From positions 10,030-74,029 of the forward strand of contig CAZGKX010000003.1 in assembly GCA_964525945.1 (NCBI GenBank): 64,000 bases of DNA, read 5' to 3'. A program made the position numbers and the translations under genes. The notes below the pieces were generated by a model. It was not told the DNA's origin. It saw nothing but the letters and a program-made list of their open reading frames with translations, and did no database searches. The stretch comes from CAZGKX01 sp964525945 (GTDB lineage Bacteria; Pseudomonadota; Gammaproteobacteria; Legionellales; Legionellaceae). Positions 27,979 through 38,600 of this stretch are shown piece after piece (the stretch's first letter is position 1; each line of letters starts with the position of its first letter).

Positions 27979-28571
27979 ACACTATAAATTTATTACCATG
28001 GCGAGAAAAAGCCGAGGAAAAAATTTTTAAGCGTTGTCGGTTTGTTTTTTTAGCGGGAGTGTTTATGGCGTCGTTGGTGCTCGTTTACCTGGATCATTGC
28101 ACCTCAAACAATATCCGCCAACAAGTGGCGCGCAATCATCGTTTGCAACAAGAAATACGTCAATGTCAAAAAAATAGAATCATCATAAAACGGTTGGTCG
28201 CTAGCCGAAATACATTGACCTCTCGATTGCATAAAATCTATTTGTTGCACGCCTCACAACGGGAGTCTGTCAATTTTTTGTATGAGTTAGCGGCTCTTGT
28301 TCCAGATCAGGTCGCGCTTCAAAAAATTGAACGACGAGGGGATAAGATTGTGTTGTCAGGCAACGCCACAAACAACCAAGGTATCTCCGATTTCATGCAT
28401 AATTTAATGATTTATCACAAGGCTCGAGCACCTGACTTACCGGCAGTAAATACGGCCTTTGGCAAGAATAATGTGTTGCACCATTATTTTACTTTGGATT
28501 TTAAATTAAAAAATACAGAACGAAATGAACACTCCATTAAAAAATATCAAACGATGGCCCACTTGGGTTAA
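27972..28571 (+). CDS. pilN: Type IV pilus assembly protein PilN
   Basis: A 199-residue bitopic protein. The start MLNTINLLPWREK is the conserved PilN N-terminus that docks on PilM, followed by one membrane helix (about 24-42) and a periplasmic coiled coil and ferredoxin-like region. I used the ATG at 27972, inside the pilM stop, rather than the longer frame from 27951, because INLLPWR is always close to the N-terminus in this family. Confidence 0.92.
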   Translation: MLNTINLLPWREKAEEKIFKRCRFVFLAGVFMASLVLVYLDHCTSNNIRQQVARNHRLQQEIRQCQKNRIIIKRLVASRNTLTSRLHKIYLLHASQRESVNFLYELAALVPDQVALQKIERRGDKIVLSGNATNNQGISDFMHNLMIYHKARAPDLPAVNTAFGKNNVLHHYFTLDFKLKNTERNEHSIKKYQTMAHLG

Positions 28572-29097
28572 AGTGTTGATGACGGTTTTTGCGCTGCTGG
28601 GGAGCACCTATTTAGAATATGGGTTGATTCTTCGGACCGATTTAATGACATCTTCTCATTTGCACCGGCAGGAAAATGATTTGCGGCAGGCGTTTGAGGT
28701 GCAATCTTATAACAGCAGCAACTTGGCGGCCTACCAAACGGAATTGCTTCATTTGAAAAAACACTTTGAGCAATTAAATCCTCATCTTGTTTCAAAAAAT
28801 TCTTTACCAGGCATGCTTGGGGGAATTTCAAAATTGGGTAAAACGTGCAATTTAATGTTTGAGTCCTTGGCGCCATTGCCTGAAATTTCACATGACTTTT
28901 ATACAGAATTGCCGATGACCATTGTTGTTTTAGGGCAGTACCACGAATTAATGACTTTTTTAAAACAAGCAAGGTTTTTACGCCCCATGCTCACGTGGCA
29001 TGATTTTGTTATCGAACATGCTGCCTCGCAAGCGCATTTGGATGACAGGCTGTTAACGATGAAAATTACGGCTAAAGCTTATCGGTATACCGCATGA
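28525..29097 (+). CDS. pilO: Type IV pilus assembly protein PilO
   Basis: A 190-residue bitopic protein with one membrane helix (about 15-35), a coiled coil (ENDLRQAFEVQ...LLHLKKHFEQL) and the family pattern PGMLGGISKLGKTCNLMFESLAP then ELPMTIVVLGQYHELMTFL. It pairs with PilN in the periplasm. Its start overlaps pilN by 47 bases and its stop overlaps the secretin start (ATGA), where pilP would normally lie. Confidence 0.92.
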   Translation: MNTPLKNIKRWPTWVKVLMTVFALLGSTYLEYGLILRTDLMTSSHLHRQENDLRQAFEVQSYNSSNLAAYQTELLHLKKHFEQLNPHLVSKNSLPGMLGGISKLGKTCNLMFESLAPLPEISHDFYTELPMTIVVLGQYHELMTFLKQARFLRPMLTWHDFVIEHAASQAHLDDRLLTMKITAKAYRYTA

Positions 29098-30599
29098 GTA
29101 AAAATCATCCACGGCTCGTCTTGAGTTTCATCCTGATTTTACCCACTCTGGCCTTTGCCGCTGATTCACTTGAGCAGTATATCGAATCCATTAAAGCACG
29201 CCCGCCTAAACCCATCGAAAAAATCGCTTTGGATGTTCCTAAACCCCAACCCTTGGTGGCAGTAAAACCACGTAATCCCTTTAAAATGAAAAACCCACCT
29301 CAAAAAACGCAAGCAATTGTGCAAGGCAATGGTTTTAAAAATGATAGAATTTCTTTAAACTTTCAAGACATTCAAGTCAGGGCAGTGTTGCAACTCATCG
29401 CCGATTTTACGGGTATTAATATTGTCGTCAGCGAAGCGGTGAAAGGAAGCATAACCTTGCATTTACACGATGTGCCATGGGAGCACGCTTTGCAAACCAT
29501 TTTAACCTTGCAGGGCTTGGATAAACGCCAAGTTGGCAATGTGATTTTAGTGGATCAAGCCGCAGCCATCGCGGAGCGTGCCCATAAATCTTTGCATAAA
29601 CAAAACCTCGTGCAGCAATTCCAGCCGTTGCAAGCCGATTTACTGCAAATTAACTATGCGAACGCGGCTGAGCTTGCCAACATGTTAAGCGACAAAACCA
29701 ATTCACTTTTGTCGCAACGAGGTACTGTTGCTGTGGACAGAAGAACCAATACGTTATGGTTGAAAGATACGCCGGCTCAGCTGCACATGCTAAAATCGTT
29801 TATAAAGCGATTGGATATCCCAGTGAAGCAAGTGGAAATAGAAGCGCGTATTGTTAATATGAATAAGCAATGTGCCACTGATATGGGTGCCCGTTTTGGC
29901 ATTACGCATTCTGTTTATTTAAGCGGTACGCTTGAAGGTGCCAATCAAATTGCTCAAGGAGCCTCACCGAGCAATGCGCCTTTGCCGCAGCGTTTAAATC
30001 TGGATTTAGGGGCAATGCCCATTGATGCGAATCCAGCATCCATAGGTATTGCGTTAGCAAAGTTGGGCAACCATGCTTTGCTTGATATGGAATTGTCTGC
30101 CTTAGAAAGCGAAGGGCAAGCGAACGTGATCGCAAGACCTAAATTGGTCACCACCAATCAACAAGCAGCTGTGATTGAATCAGGTGAAGACATTCCTTAC
30201 CAAGAAGCTATGCCAAGTGGGGCAACATCCGTCTCCTTTAAAAAAGTTGTGCTACGCTTAAAGGTAACACCGCAAATTACCCCTGATGGTAAATTGTTAA
30301 TGAATTTGGTCATCAATCAGGACTCTGATTCTGCACGAAGGGTGCAAGGTGTTCCCGTTATTTTAACAAAATCGATAAAAACAAGTGTGTTGGTGAACAA
30401 TGGTGAAACCGTAGTGTTGGGTGGAATATACAAGCAAGATAAAAATAATTCCATGGTCCGTGTGCCTTTTTTGGGACATTTACCGGTTGTTGGGTATTTA
30501 TTTAGTCGAAAAGAGACACGAATCAGAAATGAAGAGTTGCTCATTTTCATTACTCCAAGGATAATGACCAACAATGCAATCATTACGGCAGAAAAATAA
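29094..30599 (+). CDS. pilQ: Short PilQ secretin with a PilP-like N-terminus
   Basis: A 501-residue secretin, much shorter than usual PilQ (about 700). A signal peptide (1-22) is followed by LEQYIESIKARPPKPIEKI and KPRNPF (26-63), which resemble the PilP N-terminal PilNO-binding stretch and the following RxPF motif. Next come an STN/N0 domain (about 85-155), an N1 domain (about 180-255) and the secretin barrel (about 340-495, with VPFLGHLPVVGYLF and LLIFITPRIM). I see no AMIN domains and no PilP HR domain. The gene replaces both pilP and pilQ in the operon and may be a fusion formed by deletion. It forms the outer-membrane pore for pili or DNA uptake. Confidence 0.87.
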   Translation: MSKNHPRLVLSFILILPTLAFAADSLEQYIESIKARPPKPIEKIALDVPKPQPLVAVKPRNPFKMKNPPQKTQAIVQGNGFKNDRISLNFQDIQVRAVLQLIADFTGINIVVSEAVKGSITLHLHDVPWEHALQTILTLQGLDKRQVGNVILVDQAAAIAERAHKSLHKQNLVQQFQPLQADLLQINYANAAELANMLSDKTNSLLSQRGTVAVDRRTNTLWLKDTPAQLHMLKSFIKRLDIPVKQVEIEARIVNMNKQCATDMGARFGITHSVYLSGTLEGANQIAQGASPSNAPLPQRLNLDLGAMPIDANPASIGIALAKLGNHALLDMELSALESEGQANVIARPKLVTTNQQAAVIESGEDIPYQEAMPSGATSVSFKKVVLRLKVTPQITPDGKLLMNLVINQDSDSARRVQGVPVILTKSIKTSVLVNNGETVVLGGIYKQDKNNSMVRVPFLGHLPVVGYLFSRKETRIRNEELLIFITPRIMTNNAIITAEK

Positions 30600-30710
30600 A
30601 GTTTGGTAATGCCAGGTATTTTGGTAAAATAGTTGGATGGCGGTCATTATTTTGAAGGGTGGGGATTCGACCGTAACATAATAAAAGTTAATGGGGATAC
30701 ATAATCAAAA

Positions 30711-31238
30711 ATGAGTATAGTTAAAGTACGCAATATATTTCTAATAGGGCCTATGGGAGCGGGAAAAAGCACAATAGGCCGTACTTTGGCAAAAGAGCTC
30801 AAGTTGGAGTTCTATGATTCGGATGAGGTTATTGAAGAGCGTTCTGGGGCGGATATTTCTTGGATCTTTGATGTTGAAGGAGAAGAGGGTTTCCGTCGCC
30901 GTGAAATGAAAGTGATTGATGAGTTAACGCAAAAAAATAATATTGTGTTGGCCACGGGCGGGGGTGTTATCATGACACCTGAAAATCGAAATGCCTTAGC
31001 TGGGCGCGGCACGGTGATTTATCTTAAAACATCGCTGCAGCAGCAATTCGAACGCACAAAACGAGACACCAAGCGTCCTTTATTGCAGACTGAAGATTTA
31101 GAAGGCACGTTGGAAATGTTGCGTGATGAGCGTGAGCCTTTCTACGAAGAGTTGGCTGATGTTAGTTTTGAAACCGACAAGCTTACTGTAAAAGCGGTTG
31201 CTAATAACATTATTAAGTATATCTATGGTGAATCGTAA
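30711..31238 (+). CDS. aroK: Shikimate kinase
   Basis: A 175-residue P-loop kinase. [16 protein letters not shown] is the Walker A, DSDEVIEE the shikimate Asp motif, RRREMKVI and ATGGGVI the substrate-binding motifs, and KRDTKRPLL the lid. It phosphorylates shikimate in the chorismate pathway. It follows pilQ after 111 bases and overlaps aroB by 14 bases, the conserved gammaproteobacterial pil-aroKB order. Confidence 0.95.
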   Translation: MSIVKVRNIFLIGPMGAGKSTIGRTLAKELKLEFYDSDEVIEERSGADISWIFDVEGEEGFRRREMKVIDELTQKNNIVLATGGGVIMTPENRNALAGRGTVIYLKTSLQQQFERTKRDTKRPLLQTEDLEGTLEMLRDEREPFYEELADVSFETDKLTVKAVANNIIKYIYGES

Positions 31239-32325
31239 GTTTACAGAGCTAATTATTCGTGTTCCAGGGCAGGAATACCCCGTCTATATCGGTGAACATC
31301 TTTTATTAAACAGTGAGCTGCTTGTTCGTCATGTCAAATCAGAACAAGTGCTCATTGTGACCAATGATACGGTAGCTCCTTATTACCTTGAATTTTTGCA
31401 GCAAGCTTATCAAAACAAGCAATGTGATGTCGTCGTGCTTAATGATGGTGAAATGCATAAAAACCAAGAAAGTTTGTTTGCTATTTACGATGCGCTTATC
31501 CATAAACGCCACCATCGCGATACCACATTGGTTGCTTTGGGAGGGGGCGTGGTTGGCGATATCACTGGGTTTGCTGCCGCCACTTTTCAGCGGGGTGTTG
31601 CTTTTATTCAAATACCCACGACGTTGTTAGCGCAAGTTGATGCATCCATTGGTGGTAAAACAGCCATAAATCATCCGCAGGGTAAAAACATGATTGGGAG
31701 TTTCCATCAACCGCAAGCGGTCATTATGGACACCCATGCATTAACCACCTTACCCAAACGGGAATTTGCTGCAGGTTTAGCTGAGGTCATAAAATATGGC
31801 CTGTTGGCCGGGGACATTTTTTTTCAACAGCTCCGCGTGGAATTAACCGACACGCTGATTCACGAACAGGAAAAACTCGTTGAATTAATGACCCATTGCT
31901 GTGAAATTAAAGCCCGCTTGGTGGAACTCGACGAACGTGAAACAGGTGCTCGCGCGCTTTTAAATTTGGGTCATACGTTCGCCCATGCTTTAGAAGCTTG
32001 TACACACTATCAACGATGGTTGCATGGAGAAGCGGTTGCCATTGGTTTGTATTGTGCGGCATTATTATCGCACCAAAAGGGGTATTTAAACGCCTCCACG
32101 CTTGCTGAACTAGATAAATTACTGGCTCAAATCAATTTACCGCGGCGAATACCCCACGATATTGATTTAAAAGAAGTGTATGAATTGATGTTTAATGATA
32201 AAAAAATAATCAAGCATACCCTGCGTTTTGTGTTGATCAGGGCGGTGGGGGATTGTTACCTGGACGAATCCGTCACAAAAGATCAGGTTCAACAGGTTTT
32301 GTTGATGGCCCAAGACGATGCTTGA
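31225..32325 (+). CDS. aroB: 3-dehydroquinate synthase
   Basis: A 366-residue protein from the ATG at 31225 ([23 protein letters not shown]). [43 protein letters not shown] and [12 protein letters not shown] give the NAD- and zinc-binding sites. It makes dehydroquinate from DAHP. An upstream in-frame start at 31198 would add nine residues that do not fit the family and would increase the overlap with aroK. Confidence 0.95.
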   Translation: MVNRKFTELIIRVPGQEYPVYIGEHLLLNSELLVRHVKSEQVLIVTNDTVAPYYLEFLQQAYQNKQCDVVVLNDGEMHKNQESLFAIYDALIHKRHHRDTTLVALGGGVVGDITGFAAATFQRGVAFIQIPTTLLAQVDASIGGKTAINHPQGKNMIGSFHQPQAVIMDTHALTTLPKREFAAGLAEVIKYGLLAGDIFFQQLRVELTDTLIHEQEKLVELMTHCCEIKARLVELDERETGARALLNLGHTFAHALEACTHYQRWLHGEAVAIGLYCAALLSHQKGYLNASTLAELDKLLAQINLPRRIPHDIDLKEVYELMFNDKKIIKHTLRFVLIRAVGDCYLDESVTKDQVQQVLLMAQDDA

Positions 32326-32408
32326 GGTATAAGCGGCGAAAATTTCATGATGTGAACCGTTGGATTGATCATCATGAAGACGACGAACCTCCTTACTGTT
32401 GAACCTCG

Positions 32409-32873
32409 ATGAACGCAGAACAAAACATACAAAAATTTTTTCAATTAACGGAAGCCAATATTATTGGCGATACCTCTCATGCACCTTTCCATTCCACACC
32501 CTTCAAAACAATACCACTACGATTTTCTGCAAGTTGTATGGTTTTTATTCTATTTGCCAGCTTGCTTTTTGCATGGCGTTGGCAGGGTTTTGTAGCTCTG
32601 CCATCTGAGCTCCACAAAACAAACCATGCTGTAATAAAAAATGAGAGGATGCTTGTCGATAAACGGCCAAAGCCTGCGGTATCCGTCAAGGCCTCTAATT
32701 TGATGCTAGCAAGTAAAATTGCGCCTTATGATTTAGGATCGACGCACCAATACTTACAGCCTACGCCACTTCACAAAGTTGAGTTGGACGAAACGCAAAA
32801 CGAAAAGACCCATTTGGTTGTGCTCGATAAAGTGATTTTTATCCCCAAGTTTAATCAAGTCAATAGGGGATAA
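32409..32873 (+). CDS. Small single-pass membrane protein after aroB, not recognised
   Basis: A 154-residue protein with one membrane helix (about 47-66, ASCMVFILFASLLFAWRW) and a Lys-rich periplasmic part. In many gammaproteobacteria the gene after aroB is damX, a membrane protein ending in a SPOR domain. Topology and position match, but no SPOR domain is present. It may be a degenerate or shortened DamX-type protein. A pilP-like or GspC-like role is less likely. Function is not assignable. Confidence 0.55.
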   Translation: MNAEQNIQKFFQLTEANIIGDTSHAPFHSTPFKTIPLRFSASCMVFILFASLLFAWRWQGFVALPSELHKTNHAVIKNERMLVDKRPKPAVSVKASNLMLASKIAPYDLGSTHQYLQPTPLHKVELDETQNEKTHLVVLDKVIFIPKFNQVNRG

Positions 32874-33007
32874 AGGTTTAAAGATTGTTCGCACGCACCC
32901 CATTTGGTAATGTTATTGATAGCATAGATGAGCCTTATCATCCGACGCACTGGGCAAGTTAAACAATTTCTGCTAGTCTAATTCTATGTATTACAAAGGA
33001 GAGTAAC

Positions 33008-33439
33008 ATGTATAAAAGGGTATTATTTGCCACGGATTTTGATGAAGTAGGGATTAATGCAGCCCATAAAGCTAAAAAAATAGCGGATGAAAATGGTGCA
33101 GCACTATTTTTAGTGCATGTTGTCGAACCTATTCCTGCTTATGCATACCCAGGTTTTGCAGGTTTTGCTGAAGTGGAAATTTCTATTCGGGAGCAAGCGG
33201 AAAAAGAATTGGATGCTCTTGCCGAAAAATTGGGTGTAAATGCTGCGCATCGGTTATTGGAGTTTGGCTCAACCAAAAATGAAGTGTTGCGCGTAGCAAA
33301 GGAACATAAAATTGATCTTATCGTTGCGGGAAGCCATGGTAAACACGGATTGGCTTTATTATTAGGTTCTACAGCAGATGCAATTTTACATGGCGCATCT
33401 TGCGATATGTTGATTGTTCGTTCGCCTAAAAAAGATTAA
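33008..33439 (+). CDS. Universal stress protein (UspA family)
   Basis: A 143-residue single-domain Usp. It starts YKRVLFATDFDE and ends with the ATP-binding pattern GSHGKHGLALLLGSTADAILHGASCDMLIVR. Such proteins aid survival in stationary phase and stress in the cytoplasm. AAGGAGA lies 7 bases before the ATG. A long hairpin follows the stop. Confidence 0.92.
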   Translation: MYKRVLFATDFDEVGINAAHKAKKIADENGAALFLVHVVEPIPAYAYPGFAGFAEVEISIREQAEKELDALAEKLGVNAAHRLLEFGSTKNEVLRVAKEHKIDLIVAGSHGKHGLALLLGSTADAILHGASCDMLIVRSPKKD

Positions 33440-33447
33440 CAACCTCA

Positions 33448-33528
33448 CCTCACTCCGAACCGCAAACGTAAGCGAAGAGAATTTTTCACCTCAAACATTC
33501 GCTTGCTTATGGCGCGGCTCGGTTGAGG
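33448..33528. terminator. Long imperfect hairpin between the usp gene and ribF
   Basis: Left arm blocks CCTCA, CCGA, CCGC and GTAAGCGAA (33448-33476) pair with TTCGCTTGC, GCGG, TCGG and TGAGG (33498-33528), giving about 22 pairs with small internal loops. An AATATTTTT run follows at 33529-33537, so it can work as a terminator for the stress gene. Its length and symmetry also fit a palindromic repeat. A second weak palindrome (ATTTTTCC with GGAAAAAT) lies just downstream. Confidence 0.5.
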
Positions 33529-33622
33529 AATATTTTTCCTTGCGATCGAATCAGGGAAAAATTTCGCATTCTGTTGTTTAATCAGTATAATCTTTGATTT
33601 AGCCCTTTCTTTTAGTGATTTT

Positions 33623-34558
33623 ATGAAGTTATTGCGTGGTTTCCAAAACAATGGAGAACTTAAAAGCGGTGCAGTCGCTACGATTGGCAATTTCGATGGC
33701 GTGCATTTAGGGCATCAAGCGTTATTGGCCCAATTGCGTCAAGAGGCTAACAAATTGCGATTGCCGATGGTTGTTGTCTTGTTTGAACCTCAGCCCAGTG
33801 AATTTTTTCAAAAATTACAAGCCCCTGCCCGCTTGACTCGCTTGCGAGAAAAATTGGATATTCTTAAACAATGCGGGGTGGATTATGTGTGTTGTTTGAA
33901 GTTTGATAAAAAACTAGCCGCTATGCCGGCTTCTGTCTTTGCTGAACAATTGTTTTCACGCTTGCATGTGCGGTATTTATTAATGGGCAATGATTTTCGA
34001 TTTGGTCACAATCGAACCGGTGATTTTGGATTATTAAAAGAAATTGGTGAGCAATGGTCTTGTGCAGTCCATGTTTGGGCTGATTTTGTGATTGACAAGG
34101 AGCGCGTTAGCTCCACTAAAATTAGGCAAATATTGCAGGAGGATGGTTTAGCCAAGGTTGAGCAATACCTAGGGCGTACTTACAGCATGTGTGGACGAGT
34201 CACACATGGTGCCGCGCTCGGCAGGCAATGGGGTGTTCCCACTGCCAATTTAAAAATGAAACAAGCCCGCTTGCCTTTAAAAGGTATTTTTTGTGTGCAC
34301 GTCAAACGCAACAACAGCACTGTATTGCTGCAAGGCGTTGCCAATCTGGGAAATAGGCCAACCATTGATGGCAATAAAAATATCCTCGAAATTCATTTGT
34401 TTGATTTTGATGAATTGATTTATGGTGAACAGCTACAGGTGTTTTTTTTGCATAAATTACGTGATGAAATCAAATTTTCATCCATCGATGTGTTGATCGC
34501 TCAGATTCATTCGGATGTGGCTAATGCAAAAACTTATTTTATGAATATTAACGAGTAA
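33623..34558 (+). CDS. ribF: Bifunctional riboflavin kinase / FAD synthetase
   Basis: A 311-residue protein. The FMN adenylyltransferase domain has [14 protein letters not shown] and [14 protein letters not shown] with VSSTKIR; the C-terminal flavokinase domain has GVPTANL and [11 protein letters not shown]. It makes FMN and FAD. It is 5 bases upstream of ileS, the usual ribF-ileS-lspA order. No FMN riboswitch is visible upstream. Confidence 0.95.
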   Translation: MKLLRGFQNNGELKSGAVATIGNFDGVHLGHQALLAQLRQEANKLRLPMVVVLFEPQPSEFFQKLQAPARLTRLREKLDILKQCGVDYVCCLKFDKKLAAMPASVFAEQLFSRLHVRYLLMGNDFRFGHNRTGDFGLLKEIGEQWSCAVHVWADFVIDKERVSSTKIRQILQEDGLAKVEQYLGRTYSMCGRVTHGAALGRQWGVPTANLKMKQARLPLKGIFCVHVKRNNSTVLLQGVANLGNRPTIDGNKNILEIHLFDFDELIYGEQLQVFFLHKLRDEIKFSSIDVLIAQIHSDVANAKTYFMNINE

Positions 34559-34563
34559 CCCTC

Positions 34564-37368
34564 ATGACTGAATACAAAGATACATTGAATTTACCAGCCA
34601 CATCATTTCCTATGAAAGCGAGTTTGGCGCAGCGGGAACCCGCCATGCTTCTTGAGTGGCAAACGACCCAAGTTTATCAACAAATTCGTGCTGCGCGAGC
34701 GGGTGCCAAGCGTTTTATTTTGCATGATGGCCCTCCGTATGCCAATGGCCATTTGCATTGCGGCCATGCATTAAACAAAATTTTAAAAGACATTATTGTC
34801 AAATCAAAATCAATGAGCGGTTATGATGCGCCGTTTGTGCCTGGTTGGGATTGCCATGGTTTGCCCATTGAATTGAATGTTGAGAAAAAAGTAGGAAAAT
34901 CTGGTGTAAAAGTCAGTGCCACAGAATTTAGACGCATTTGCCGTGACTACGCGAGCAGTCAAATTGATATTCAACGTGATGAATTTCAGCGGCTCGGTGT
35001 GTTTGGCGATTGGCAAAATCCCTATGCGACTATGGATTTTAGTTACGAAGCCAACATTGTGCGTGCGCTGGCTAAAATCATTGCCAATGGTCATTTACAA
35101 CAAGGTTTTAAACCGGTGCATTGGTGCATTGATTGTGGTTCAGCGCTGGCAGAGGCTGAAGTGGATTACGAAGAAAAAACATCGCCATCCATTGATGTTG
35201 CTTTTCATGCGGTGGATGCCGAGCAATTTTTATCGTGCATGCAAATCGATGTCCCCAGCAAACCCCTCATCGTACCTATTTGGACAACCACACCCTGGAC
35301 GTTGCCTGCCAATGAAGCGGTGTGTTTGCACCCTGCTATTTTATACTGTCTAGTGGACGCTGGCGATTGCTATTACGTTGTTGCAGCGGAACTTGCAGAG
35401 TCAGTCATGACACGCTATAACAAACTGCCCTTTAAATCTTGCGGCTCGGTAAAAGGACAATTGCTGGAGCATCTTCTTTTAAAACACCCGTTTTATGATC
35501 GGCACGTACCGATTGTTCTCGGTGAGCATGTGACCACGGAGTCGGGCACTGGGTGTGTTCATACCGCTCCGGCTCATGGTCCAGATGACTATGTGGTGGG
35601 CAAAGCTTACCAGCTGCCCTTGATCAATCCCGTCTTAGCGAACGGGTGCTATGCGGCAGATGTGCCTCTTTTAGCGGGTCTTTCTGTCTTAAAAGCGAAT
35701 GGACGTGTCCTTGAATTATTGACTGAAAAACAAAACCTTCTCCACCATGAAACACTGCAGCACAGTTACCCCCATTGCTGGCGGCATAAAACCCCCATGA
35801 TTTTTCGAGCAACGCCGCAGTGGTTTATTGCAATGGATAACAATGGCTTACGAGACGCTTTATTGACCCAGATTCAAACGGTGAATTGGGTGCCTGATTG
35901 GGGAAAAGCGCGTATCACTGATATGGTTAAAAATAGACCAGATTGGTGTGTTTCAAGGCAAAGGACATGGGGTACTCCCATGCCATTGTTTATTCACAAA
36001 ACCACGCGCGCATTGCACCCAAACACGGTTGAGTTGATCGAACGTATTGCCCAACGGTTCGAACAACAGGGCATTGAGGCTTGGTTTGAGCTTGATATCC
36101 ATGAATTTTTGGGAGAGGACGCCGAATTTTATGAAAAGAGCAATGACACCCTAGACGTTTGGTTTGATTCAGGGGTGTCACATTATTGTGTGCTTGAGCA
36201 ACAACACGGTTCCGTTGATTTCCCTGCCGATGTGTATTTCGAAGGCTCTGACCAGCACCGAGGTTGGTTTAATTCATCGTTGACCAACTCTGTGGCAATG
36301 CGTGGAATACCTCCTTACAAAACGGTGCTAACCCATGGTTACACCGTGGATGCCGAAGGCAAAAAACTGTCGAAATCAAAAGGCAATTACGTGGCTTTGG
36401 ATAAATTGATCAGCCAGCATGGCGCTGATATTTTACGGTTATGGGTTTCTTCGACCGATTATCGAAATGAAGTGAGCATTTCGGATGAGATCATCAAACG
36501 GAATGCGGATGCTTATCGACGAATTCGAAACACCTCACGGTTTTTGTTGGCCAATTTATTTGATTTTGCACCTCAAGCACATAGCTTACCTATTGATGAT
36601 TTGATTGAGTTGGATCGATGGGCTATTAAACGATGTCAGCAATTGCAACAAGAAATTATTGCCGCTTATGAGCACTACAATTTCCATGTGATTTATCAAA
36701 AAATTCACAATTTTTGCGCTGTTGATTTGGGGAGTTTTTACCTGGACATTATCAAGGACAGGCAATACACCACCGCTGTGAATAGCAAAGCTCGACGTTC
36801 TTGTCAGACCGCTATGTATTACATTATCCAAGCATTGACCCGTTGGTTAGCTCCTATTTTATCGTTTACTGCTGAAGAAATTTGGCGTGTTATTCCTGGC
36901 AATCAAACGTCCAAGTCCATTTTTCTTGAGCAATGGTTTCAAGCATGGCCTGAGGTAACCAATGTGGATATGAATTATTGGCAGCAATTGCATTTGATCC
37001 GTGATGAAGTGAATAAGGCTCTCGAACTTAAGCGTCAGGAGGGCGTCATTGGTTCAGGCTTGGCAGCCAACGTGACCTTGTACGCCAACGAGGCTACGGC
37101 CGCTTTGCTGGCTAAAATAAAGGATGAATTAAGATTTGTGTTAATCACGTCCTCTGCAAACGTACGCCCTTTGAATGAACGCGTCAGTGAGGCTTTGCTC
37201 AACGAAGAACTGGGTATCGCCATTCATGTTGAAGCCACTGATGCAGCTAAATGTGGGCGTTGTTGGCATCGCCTAGACGATGTTGGTCAACATCAAGACC
37301 ATCCTGAGTTGTGCCAACGTTGTGTTGGAAATATCAGTGGTCACGGCGAAGTGAGGCATTTTGCATGA
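34564..37368 (+). CDS. ileS: Isoleucyl-tRNA synthetase
   Basis: A 934-residue class I synthetase. The HIGH motif appears as [17 protein letters not shown] (residues about 57-73), KMSKS as KKLSKSKGN, the editing domain as [11 protein letters not shown], and the C-terminal zinc finger as CGRCWH...CQRC. It charges tRNA-Ile. It overlaps lspA by an ATGA at 37365-37368. Confidence 0.97.
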   Translation: MTEYKDTLNLPATSFPMKASLAQREPAMLLEWQTTQVYQQIRAARAGAKRFILHDGPPYANGHLHCGHALNKILKDIIVKSKSMSGYDAPFVPGWDCHGLPIELNVEKKVGKSGVKVSATEFRRICRDYASSQIDIQRDEFQRLGVFGDWQNPYATMDFSYEANIVRALAKIIANGHLQQGFKPVHWCIDCGSALAEAEVDYEEKTSPSIDVAFHAVDAEQFLSCMQIDVPSKPLIVPIWTTTPWTLPANEAVCLHPAILYCLVDAGDCYYVVAAELAESVMTRYNKLPFKSCGSVKGQLLEHLLLKHPFYDRHVPIVLGEHVTTESGTGCVHTAPAHGPDDYVVGKAYQLPLINPVLANGCYAADVPLLAGLSVLKANGRVLELLTEKQNLLHHETLQHSYPHCWRHKTPMIFRATPQWFIAMDNNGLRDALLTQIQTVNWVPDWGKARITDMVKNRPDWCVSRQRTWGTPMPLFIHKTTRALHPNTVELIERIAQRFEQQGIEAWFELDIHEFLGEDAEFYEKSNDTLDVWFDSGVSHYCVLEQQHGSVDFPADVYFEGSDQHRGWFNSSLTNSVAMRGIPPYKTVLTHGYTVDAEGKKLSKSKGNYVALDKLISQHGADILRLWVSSTDYRNEVSISDEIIKRNADAYRRIRNTSRFLLANLFDFAPQAHSLPIDDLIELDRWAIKRCQQLQQEIIAAYEHYNFHVIYQKIHNFCAVDLGSFYLDIIKDRQYTTAVNSKARRSCQTAMYYIIQALTRWLAPILSFTAEEIWRVIPGNQTSKSIFLEQWFQAWPEVTNVDMNYWQQLHLIRDEVNKALELKRQEGVIGSGLAANVTLYANEATAALLAKIKDELRFVLITSSANVRPLNERVSEALLNEELGIAIHVEATDAAKCGRCWHRLDDVGQHQDHPELCQRCVGNISGHGEVRHFA

Positions 37369-37853
37369 AAAACAGAAGGCTCTGGATATTGACGGCATTT
37401 GTGGTGGTGTGCATGGATCAGTTGACCAAATATTGGGCATCCATTGCACTTGCGCCTTATGGGTCAAAACCACTCCTACCTGTGCTTCATTTTACACTCG
37501 CCTACAACACCGGTGCTGCATTTAGCTTTTTGAGTGGTGCAGGTGATTGGCACCGGTGGTTTTTTACGGGGTTTAGCACAGTGATGATTGTTGTGTTAAC
37601 CGTTTGGTTAATTCGTACCCCCAAAACAGCACGCCTGCAATGGTTTGCATTGAGTTTGGTTTTAGGAGGAGCGGTAGGCAATTTGATCGACAGAATACGA
37701 TTGGGCTATGTGATCGATTTTATTGATGTTTTTTACCAAACGCACCATTGGCCTATTTTCAATGTGGCCGACAGCGCCATATGTGTGGGTGCGTTTTTGC
37801 TGTTTGTGGATGCATGGAAAAGCAAAGAACAATCGGCGTGTTGTTCCCATTAG
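37365..37853 (+). CDS. lspA: Lipoprotein signal peptidase
   Basis: A 162-residue protein with four membrane helices. The aspartyl protease residues lie in [22 protein letters not shown] and FNVADSAI. It removes signal peptides from prolipoproteins. The start is the ATG of the ATGA overlap with ileS; a longer frame from 37311 lies inside ileS and was not used. Confidence 0.95.
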   Translation: MKNRRLWILTAFVVVCMDQLTKYWASIALAPYGSKPLLPVLHFTLAYNTGAAFSFLSGAGDWHRWFFTGFSTVMIVVLTVWLIRTPKTARLQWFALSLVLGGAVGNLIDRIRLGYVIDFIDVFYQTHHWPIFNVADSAICVGAFLLFVDAWKSKEQSACCSH

Positions 37854-37906
37854 AATCGGTGAACAACACCTTAACGTTTGTTTTTCCGGCGAAAGATACT
37901 TCATCC

Positions 37907-38475
37907 TTACGCGGTAATCTCCGCAGCATTTTTTAATGCGCGCAGTTGTTTTAGTTCGGGATTGATGACACTTACCGCGGCCACGGCCGGTAAATTTAGA
38001 AAATGCTCAACTTCTTCCCACTCCACTTCAGCAGGGAATAGACGAAGCAGTGGCAGGTATTTGTTAAGCAATGTGCAAAATTGTAGGTTGGCTGGAAAGG
38101 GGCGAACATGCTGGCATCCCACGGACATGGCTTGCATTGCTTCTGAAATGGTTGCTATACCGGGCAAATAATTGATTGAATAGATAGCGGCAGTTTGCGC
38201 AATNNNNNNNNNNGCAAAAAGCCAGGGCTGGTAATAAAAGAAACCCCTGCTTGGTAACACTGTTCCAGTTGCTCGGTGTTAACAATGTTTCCCGCACCGA
38301 CACGAAGCATAGGAAAATGGCTGATAACTTTTTGCAATAAGCTTTGATCAACGCAGTTTAACTCGACAACTGAAAAGCCGTCTTGTGAAATTGTGTGAAG
38401 CTTATCAAATAAAAACGCATCAACGTCTAATGTAATAATAATTGATTGCGCACCAATCAGTTTATCCATCATCAT
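37907..38475 (-). CDS. KDPG/KHG aldolase-like protein without Schiff-base lysine (interrupted by assembly gap)
   Basis: Two frames around the N run at 38204-38213 form one Eda-like protein of about 190 residues. The family pattern is visible in FSVVELNCVD, PMLRVGAGNIVNTEQLEQCYQAGVSFITSPGF, YLPGIATISEAMQAMSVGC and VRPFPAN. In KDPG aldolase the last motif is FKFFPAE, whose Lys forms the Schiff base. Here that position is Arg, and the TLR of VEVTLRT is also lost. It may be inactive or have another activity. The frame changes across the gap, so its length is not 10. No edd gene is in view. Confidence 0.68.
38204..38213. other. Assembly gap (10 N) inside the aldolase-like gene
   Basis: Ten N bases with a reading-frame change across them. 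Confidence 0.95.
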
Positions 38476-38600
38476 TTATACCACTGCAAAACCTTGGGTA
38501 TTTTATGGTAAAAAACTTAACGCCTCTTAGCAAGTGTTATCTTTGTTTAATGGCAATAAAAGCGGCGTGTTTTGCCAAATCATTGGAGGGTTTTTCTTTT

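Noticed and set aside
33440..33622. Possible FMN riboswitch upstream of ribF
   Set aside because: The conserved RFN-element blocks were not found; only palindromic sequence is present.
33445..33690. An 81-codon minus-strand frame between usp and ribF
   Set aside because: It is rich in Lys/Arg/Ser, covers the long hairpin and runs into ribF antisense; no family signal.
37854..37906. Short peptide-like reading after lspA (NNTLTFVFPAKD) that could be an fkpB remnant
   Set aside because: Too short and without a family motif; the usual fkpB-ispH genes are simply absent here.
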